A DNA stretch of 19,676 bases from JBHHYR01 sp046757585 (GTDB taxonomy: Bacteria; Desulfobacterota; Binatia; HRBIN30): positions 1-19,676 of the forward strand of contig JBHHYR010000055.1 of NCBI GenBank assembly GCA_046757585.1. Reading direction: 5' to 3'. The notes under the pieces are model-generated. The model saw only the letters and a program-made list of their open reading frames with translations. It was not told the origin of the DNA and made no database searches. The position numbers and the translations under genes are program-made. Positions 15,223 through 19,676 of this stretch are shown here, piece after piece (the first letter of the stretch is position 1; each line of letters begins with the position of its first letter).

Positions 15223-17085
15223 GTGACACACACGCCCTTCTATAACGCGGCGCTGGCGCTGGCACTGGGCATGCTGGCGCAGACGATCGCAGCCCGGTTC
15301 GCCATCCCAAGCATTGTCATTTTGCTGGTCATCGGTGTTGCTGTTGGCCCAGATGGCTGGGGCCTTCTCGACCCCGCTGTCTTCGGCTCGGCCAGCGCCG
15401 AGCTGGTCACTCTTGCCGTCACGGTGATTCTCTTTGAAGGTGGCCTCGCCTTGCGCCGCGAAGAACTGCGCCGGCAACAGCGCAGCCTGACCCTGTTGCT
15501 CACCCTTGGGGCCGCCATTTCCATGATCAGCGGGACGTGGGCCGCGCGCGTGCTCCTGGGGATGCCGTGGTCGATCGCCGCCCTCTATGGTGCCTTGATG
15601 ATCGTGACTGGCCCGACCGTGGTCACGCCCTTGTTGAGCCGCCTGACGATGGATCGCACAGTGCGCGAGCTGCTGATCAGTGAAGGCGTGCTGATCGATC
15701 CCGTGGGCGCCATTGTGGCAATCGTTGCGGCGGAGTACGTCCTCGGCCGCTCGCTGGCGTGGGAAACGGGGTGGCTCGTGTTTGTGCGTCTGGGCGTCGG
15801 CGCGGTCATCGGGGCGGCCGCCGGGCTCGCGTTGGCCTTTGTCCTCCGGCGCCACTGGGTCCCGGACAGCTTGCGGAATCCGACGGTGCTCGGGGCGGTC
15901 TTGTTGGCCGCGGCGCTCGCCAGCCGCCTATCGTCCGAGGCTGGGCTCATGGCCGCAGTGACGCAAGGCGTTGTGATGGCGAATGCCGGTCTGCCGGAAC
16001 TGGGACGGCTGCGCCAGTTCAAGGAGGAGCTGACCGTCCTACTCCTGTCGTTTATCTTCATTCTGCTGGCGGCTGACCTGTCGGTGAGTGCCGTCCGCGA
16101 GCTTGGCTGGCGGGCCCTGCTGGTCGTTGGCGTCCTCATCTGGGTGGCCAGACCCCTGTCGGTGTTCCTCTGCACCGTCGGGAGCGGCCTGACGACGCGG
16201 CAACGGCTGTTCATTGCGTGGATCTGCCCGCGTGGGATCGTCGCGGCGTCCGTCGCCGGCTTGTTCGGTATCTTGTTGAACGATGCACAGGTCTCGGGAG
16301 GGGAGCAGCTGGAAGCCCTCGTGTTCGTCACCGTCGGCTGTACCGTCGCCCTGCAGGGATTGACGGCGCGACCGATCGCACGGCTACTCGGCGTTGATGT
16401 CCCCTCGCTGCGGGGGACGATCATCGTTGGGGCGGATGCGTTTGGCCGCTTGCTCGGGCGGTTGCTGCTGGCTCTGGGGCGCCAGGTGGTGTTGGTGGAC
16501 CTGAGCTTTCAGCACTGCCGTGCGGCAAGAGCCGAGGGCCTGTCAGTGTACAACGGCGATGCACTGTCCGTGGAAAATCTGGAGGAAGCGGGCGCACGCT
16601 ACGCCGATACGGTCGTGGCGGTCACGCGGAACCAGGAGTTGAACACCCTGGTCGGGCAGCGAGTGCGCGACAACTTCCGTGTCGAACGCGTCCTCGCGGT
16701 CAGCGATATGCCGGGAACGGACGCTACGTCTCAGGCATTTCCCGGACACTTTCCCGGCCTCGATGAGGTGAATCGCCAGCTGCAGCCCGGCCGTGCTCGC
16801 CTGATTTGGTACCACGTCCGCGGGGGCGAGCTGGTCGGCCAACGGCTGGGGGACCTGCCGTTCGGTCGCGGCGAGTTCGCGCTACTGCTGCAGCGTCGGG
16901 ACCGGGTGTACGTTGCCACGAACGACGAGACCGTTGCCGCCGGCGACCACTTGCTGTGCGTCACAGCCAGCCGGGACGTGACTCCGCTCCACTCCCACTT
17001 CACCGTGGTGGGCGACGCAGATGCTAGTGACCGTAGCATGACGTGGCTCTTCGGGACGCATGAGGCTCGTCCCGCCGGTCGTTAA
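15223..17085 (+). CDS. CPA1-type cation/proton antiporter with TrkA-N/TrkA-C tail
   Basis: The first ~390 residues are a 12-13 helix antiporter of the NhaP/CPA1 group: VTVILFEGGLALRREELR, TGPTVVTPLL at 129-138, SEGVLIDPVGAIVA at about 153-166, and WICPRGIVAASVAGLFGI at about 333-350. The usual Asn-Asp pair is Ile158-Asp159 here. A Rossmann TrkA-N-like domain follows from about 398 (IIVGADAFGRLLGR); its glycine motif is GADAFG, lacking the second glycine of GxGxxG. A TrkA-C-like domain ends the protein (about 530-600). Predicted role: Na+ or K+ exchange for protons across the inner membrane, gated by a cytosolic ligand. GTG 15223 is chosen because a GGGGGGA run lies just upstream; GTG 15205 would add six residues. 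The stop overlaps the convergent diiron gene by four bases (TTAA shared). Confidence 0.88.
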   Translation: MTHTPFYNAALALALGMLAQTIAARFAIPSIVILLVIGVAVGPDGWGLLDPAVFGSASAELVTLAVTVILFEGGLALRREELRRQQRSLTLLLTLGAAISMISGTWAARVLLGMPWSIAALYGALMIVTGPTVVTPLLSRLTMDRTVRELLISEGVLIDPVGAIVAIVAAEYVLGRSLAWETGWLVFVRLGVGAVIGAAAGLALAFVLRRHWVPDSLRNPTVLGAVLLAAALASRLSSEAGLMAAVTQGVVMANAGLPELGRLRQFKEELTVLLLSFIFILLAADLSVSAVRELGWRALLVVGVLIWVARPLSVFLCTVGSGLTTRQRLFIAWICPRGIVAASVAGLFGILLNDAQVSGGEQLEALVFVTVGCTVALQGLTARPIARLLGVDVPSLRGTIIVGADAFGRLLGRLLLALGRQVVLVDLSFQHCRAARAEGLSVYNGDALSVENLEEAGARYADTVVAVTRNQELNTLVGQRVRDNFRVERVLAVSDMPGTDATSQAFPGHFPGLDEVNRQLQPGRARLIWYHVRGGELVGQRLGDLPFGRGEFALLLQRRDRVYVATNDETVAAGDHLLCVTASRDVTPLHSHFTVVGDADASDRSMTWLFGTHEARPAGR

Positions 17086-17858
17086 CTGCGTTGGTCGAGC
17101 CAGCGATTCAAGGCCTTGGTGCGCGCGTCGCGCACCAGCATCGCGTTGCGAATCGCCTCGCGGCAGCGATGCTGTACGCTGCCTGTGATCGCGACCTTGC
17201 GAAAGAGCGCCTCCGCTTTGTCACCGTGATCGGGTTCCGCGTAGGCGTGCACGGCGAAATTCTTCACGTCGAGCCCGTAGTGGGTCTTCAAGCCTGCATA
17301 CAGCTGCTTGGCATAGCCGCTCTTGGCCGCGAGTCGTTCGCCCGCGTAGCCGAAGACGGCCAACCCCTCTTCATAGGACCGCCGCACGTAGTAAAGCATG
17401 GTGAAGGTAACCGCGATCGTCTCGGGCAGGGGCACGTACTGATCGAGCTCGGTTGCGGTGATGCCCATCATCTGACACCACTCCCATTTCATCAGCACGT
17501 GATTCGGGTCGCGGAGGTAACCGACCTCGTCCGCGAAGTTCTGGCACCAGTGCGCGTAGTGTTCCGACTGCTCCATGGTGAGCGTGTACGCATCCGGAGC
17601 ATTCGCGATGAAGACGGCAAAGTCAGGGGTCATCCACTTGCCCAGATAGTAGAACTCCATCGCGAGGCGGCGGATGACGTCGCGAGGCACCGTGCCCGCG
17701 CTGATGGCGGGGACGAGCTTGTCCCGGGTCTGGCAAATGTCGGCGATCATTTGGTCCAGGGCGCGCAGATAGTCGTCGACCGGCATCGCCTCTTCGACCA
17801 CCTGCGTGCGAATGACGTTCTTGAACTTCGCCTTCTGCTCTTCCACGGAAACGGCCAT
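17082..17858 (-). CDS. Heme-oxygenase-like diiron oxidase (TenA/PqqC superfamily)
   Basis: The 258-residue, all-helical protein has the TenA/PqqC/CADD-like pattern. Putative iron ligands are Glu96 and His103 (seven apart, in MEQSEHYAHW), Glu174 (YAGERL), and His204, Glu208 and His211 (HAYAEPDH). The E-x6-H and H-x3-E/D-x2-H spacings match those I recall for CADD and other HDO proteins. The tyrosines CADD uses as substrate donors are not evident (Gly173 and Asn200 at two of those positions), so pABA synthesis is unlikely. The substrate is unknown. An open frame continues upstream to 18077, but ATG 17858 has a perfect AAGGAGGT seven bases upstream, which fixes the start. It is divergent from the SDR gene and convergent with the antiporter. 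Confidence 0.85.
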   Translation of the reverse strand: MAVSVEEQKAKFKNVIRTQVVEEAMPVDDYLRALDQMIADICQTRDKLVPAISAGTVPRDVIRRLAMEFYYLGKWMTPDFAVFIANAPDAYTLTMEQSEHYAHWCQNFADEVGYLRDPNHVLMKWEWCQMMGITATELDQYVPLPETIAVTFTMLYYVRRSYEEGLAVFGYAGERLAAKSGYAKQLYAGLKTHYGLDVKNFAVHAYAEPDHGDKAEALFRKVAITGSVQHRCREAIRNAMLVRDARTKALNRWLDQRS

Positions 17859-17865
17859 CCGTGAT

Positions 17866-17873
17866 ACCTCCTT
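17866..17873 (-). promoter_or_regulatory. Perfect Shine-Dalgarno for the diiron oxidase
   Basis: AAGGAGGT on the minus strand, seven bases before ATG 17858, rules out the upstream in-frame starts near 18077. Confidence 0.8.
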
Positions 17874-17920
17874 GCGCGTATTCCGGCGGCGCCACTCGGG
17901 CTCCCGTGGCCCAGCACCGC

Positions 17921-17932
17921 CGGTAGCTACCG
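17921..17932. repeat. 12-bp perfect palindrome in the divergent region
   Basis: CGGTAGCTACCG is a perfect palindrome in the region between the diiron oxidase and SDR genes. It could be an operator for a dimeric regulator, but nothing else supports that. Confidence 0.35.
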
Positions 17933-18033
17933 CTGTCTGGGTAACATCATCGGCAGGTTGATGTCTACCTCCGACTCCTGCCGGCGCTAGCCGCAGGGCT
18001 GTGATTTCTTGACTTCGCTTTTCCGCCCGTGGT

Positions 18034-18093
18034 AGCGGTCGATCACTTGCATCGGATGCGTGCATCCTCGTCATCACCGCGAAGCGGTCGATC
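18034..18093 (+). repeat. Pair of 11-bp direct repeats upstream of the SDR gene
   Basis: AGCGGTCGATC occurs at 18034-18044 and again at 18083-18093, 49 bases apart and about 40-100 bases before the SDR start. They may be regulator sites. A weak TTGACT at 18009-18014 lies just upstream, without a good -10. Confidence 0.4.
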
Positions 18094-18131
18094 GCTGCAC
18101 CATCACGTGAGCGTCAGATCGGAGGTCGACT

Positions 18132-18917
18132 ATGCGTCTCAAAGACAAAGTAGCCATCATCACAGGCGCCGGTCAGGGGATCGGACGCGCCTACGCACTA
18201 CGGTTTGCGCAGGAAGGGGCGAAAGTTACTGTCGCGGAGATCAACGAGGAGATCGGCCGGCGTACGGCCGAAGAGATCAAGACGGCTGGCGGCGAGGCCC
18301 TCTATGTGCACTCGGATGTCTCTAGCGAGGAGAGCTGCAAGGCCATGGCGGCGAAGACGGCCGAACGCTTCGGACGCATTGATGTGCTGATGAACAACGC
18401 GGCGATCTTCTACAACCTGGATACGCAGGACGGATCGCTTGCCTATTTCAACAAGGTGCTGTCGGTCAATCTGACCGGGGCCTGGCTGGCAGCACGCGCC
18501 GTCGAACCGTATATGAAGCGCGAGCATAAGGGGAAGATCATCCACCAGTCTTCGACCGCCGCGTATATGGGCAATGTCGGCGCCGTAGACACCTCGGATC
18601 CTGACGCCCCGATGCCGCCGTTCCATTACAGTGTCGCGAAGATGGGTATCAATGGCCTGACGAAATACATGGCGGGCGCCCTCGGTCCGTGGGGCATCAA
18701 CGTCAACGCCATCTGCCCGGGCGTCACGATGAGCGAAGCGACGAAGAAGATCGTTCCCGAGGACATGCTGAATATGCTGGTGATGTTCACCGCACTGAAA
18801 AAGCCCTTGCGGCCCGAAGACCTGACGGGAACCGCGGTGTTTCTTGCCTCGGAGGACAGCGATATGATGACCGGCCAAGTGCTGGTGGTCGATGCCGGCA
18901 TGATCATGCTGGGCTGA
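18132..18917 (+). CDS. SDR-family NAD(P)-dependent oxidoreductase
   Basis: This is a classical short-chain dehydrogenase of 261 residues. It has the cofactor motif TGAGQGIG at 11-18, Glu36 at the end of the second strand (suggesting NAD preference), Asp62, NNA at 88-90, Asn113, Ser140/Ser141, and catalytic Tyr166 and Lys170 (YSVAK). The Ser-to-Tyr spacing is about 25 residues rather than the usual ~13, because of an insertion containing DTSDPDAPMPPF, which should alter the substrate pocket entrance. The C-terminus QVLVVDAGMIMLG is typical. GGAGGT at 18121-18126, five bases upstream, supports ATG 18132. The substrate cannot be assigned. Position next to the divergent diiron oxidase suggests a shared pathway. 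Confidence 0.93.
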   Translation: MRLKDKVAIITGAGQGIGRAYALRFAQEGAKVTVAEINEEIGRRTAEEIKTAGGEALYVHSDVSSEESCKAMAAKTAERFGRIDVLMNNAAIFYNLDTQDGSLAYFNKVLSVNLTGAWLAARAVEPYMKREHKGKIIHQSSTAAYMGNVGAVDTSDPDAPMPPFHYSVAKMGINGLTKYMAGALGPWGINVNAICPGVTMSEATKKIVPEDMLNMLVMFTALKKPLRPEDLTGTAVFLASEDSDMMTGQVLVVDAGMIMLG

Positions 18918-18961
18918 ACGGAAGCAGTGGCGGCGGCGCTTGGGGGGAGCGGGCCCAACGC

Positions 18962-19417
18962 ATGCACGAGAGTTTCAAACGGATCCTGGTCACCACGGAT
19001 TTTTCCGAGGCAGGTAACCATGCCATCGACCATGCCTTCCGCATGGCCGCAGACCACCAGGCCGAGGTGCTCCTGTGCCACGTCGTCGAAATGGTGCTGG
19101 CTCCGAACCCTCTGTACGCACATTACTACCCGTCCGACTTGCTGAATCCGGAGGTCCGGCGGGACGCAGAGACCGAGGCACACCGGGCGCTGCGCGCGCT
19201 GGTGCCGAAGGAAGGTCCGCTCGCCGGGCTGCCGCACACGACGGTGGTGCTCCATGGGCTTGCGGCTGAGGAGATTATCCGCGCCGCCGCGGATCACAAG
19301 GTGGACCTCATCGTCATCGCTACCCACGGCCGGACCGGCCTCAAGCATCTCTTCATGGGCAGCACGGCAGAGCGAGTGATTCGCTATGTCAAGTGCCCGG
19401 TCCTCGTCGTGCGCTAG
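18962..19417 (+). CDS. Universal stress protein (UspA family)
   Basis: The 151-residue single-domain protein starts FKRILVTTDFSEAGNHAIDHA and ends with HGRTGLKHLFMGSTAERVIR then YVKCPVLVVR. Family knowledge: the ATP-binding signature is G-x2-G-x9-G-(S/T). Here the first glycine is Ala120, followed by Gly123 and Gly133-Ser134, a common variant that still binds ATP in many proteins. The role would be stress signalling in the cytoplasm. It follows the SDR gene by 44 bases on the same strand. A GGGGGGAG run lies 12 bases before ATG 18962, somewhat far for a Shine-Dalgarno sequence, but no better start is visible. The gene's TAG stop abuts the repeat element at 19418. Confidence 0.93.
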   Translation: MHESFKRILVTTDFSEAGNHAIDHAFRMAADHQAEVLLCHVVEMVLAPNPLYAHYYPSDLLNPEVRRDAETEAHRALRALVPKEGPLAGLPHTTVVLHGLAAEEIIRAAADHKVDLIVIATHGRTGLKHLFMGSTAERVIRYVKCPVLVVR

Positions 19418-19578
19418 CAGTCCGTTGAAAAACAGGCACCGTAGCGAGGGTAAGCGATTTTGCGTCAGATCAAGGCGCCGAACCGGAGGCAAATCGGGTG
19501 ATTTTGTTGAGGATTCGGCAACGCAGAGCTGGCGGAAAATAGCCACCCGCAGTAGGGGCCCTGTTTTTCAACGGGCTG
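19418..19578. mobile_element. MITE-like element with 19-bp terminal inverted repeats, 161 bp
   Basis: The left end, CAGTCCGTTGAAAAACAGG (19418-19436), and the right end (19560-19578, reverse complement CAGCCCGTTGAAAAACAGG) match at 18 of 19 positions. The element begins immediately after the stop codon of the universal stress protein. It encodes no transposase, and the interior could fold (CCGAA and TTCGG arms). No clear target-site duplication is visible. Similar CAG(T/C)CCGTTGAAAAAC ends are, from memory, widespread in several bacterial genomes, so this looks like a non-autonomous repeat or a long bidirectional-terminator-like element. Confidence 0.65.
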
Positions 19579-19622
19579 CCAGCCCCAATCCGGAGATACC
19601 CGCGAGCCCTTATTTCCTGCTT

Positions 19623-19655
19623 CCCCCTTTGACAAAGGGGGATCGAGGGGGATTT
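19623..19655. repeat. CCCCCTTT/AAAGGGGG palindromic dispersed repeat
   Basis: CCCCCTTT (19623-19630) and AAAGGGGG (19634-19641) form an 8-bp stem with a 3-base loop, followed by GATCGAGGGGGATTTT. This is the core of a widespread bacterial dispersed repeat. The minus-strand translation reads as PLDPPLSKGE, a well-known artefact peptide of such repeats rather than a protein. Confidence 0.6.
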
Positions 19656-19676
19656 TGCGACGCGCCATCAAATCCT

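Noticed and set aside
15585..16424. 279-residue minus-strand open frame
   Set aside because: It is antisense to the antiporter, and its Ser/Thr/Arg-rich composition indicates a shadow.
19465..19671. 68-residue minus-strand open frame
   Set aside because: It runs through the MITE-like element and the CCCCCTTT repeat. The peptide PLDPPLSKGE is a repeat artefact.
1..19676. CRISPR array, tRNA, rRNA, integron or prophage genes
   Set aside because: No regularly spaced repeats, tRNA-like cloverleaf, integrase or phage structural proteins were seen on either strand.

Overview
The window is GC-rich, gene-dense bacterial chromosome. Gene content is typical of a Gram-negative-type bacterium with aerobic capacity: a lipoprotein, an oxygen-dependent-type protoporphyrinogen oxidase, ferrochelatase, a bacterial dynamin and a heme-oxygenase-like diiron protein. 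A deep-branching group related to the old Deltaproteobacteria (for example Binatota or NC10-like bacteria) would fit, but this is inference from style of content, not a phylogenetic result. I see no tRNA, rRNA, CRISPR array, integrase or transposase.

Layout. 1-1122 (minus): a membrane sensor histidine kinase cut by the window edge. 1265-2168 (minus): a small protein and a lipoprotein. 2169-2483: a divergent intergenic region. 2484-8051 (plus): a zinc-ribbon/TPR membrane protein followed by hemD, hemE, hemH and hemY, the last three tightly packed or overlapping. 8023-10713 (minus): a two-gene unit of a dynamin-like GTPase and a P-loop ATPase, led by a good sigma70-type promoter and a leader containing four hairpins. 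11000-15196: two paralogous ClC chloride channel/transporter genes head to head, each carrying CBS and TrkA-C-type domains. 15223-17085 (plus): a CPA1-type cation/proton antiporter with a TrkA-N/C tail. 17082-17858 (minus): a heme-oxygenase-like diiron oxidase (TenA/PqqC superfamily). It is divergent from an SDR dehydrogenase (18132-18917) and a universal stress protein (18962-19417). 19418-19676: a 161-bp MITE-like element with 19-bp inverted ends, and a CCCCCTTT/AAAGGGGG palindromic repeat.

Functional themes. (i) Late heme synthesis from hydroxymethylbilane onward. The hemE-hemH-hemY order and CpfC-like motifs in HemH raise the question of whether this is the protoporphyrin or the coproporphyrin route. 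(ii) Anion and cation/proton exchange: three transporters in a row, all with RCK/TrkA-type cytosolic regulatory domains. (iii) A dynamin plus ATPase pair of unknown role with a potentially regulated leader, the best candidate here for an undescribed system. (iv) A diiron oxidase with a full putative ligand set next to an SDR, which could form a small catabolic or biosynthetic module.
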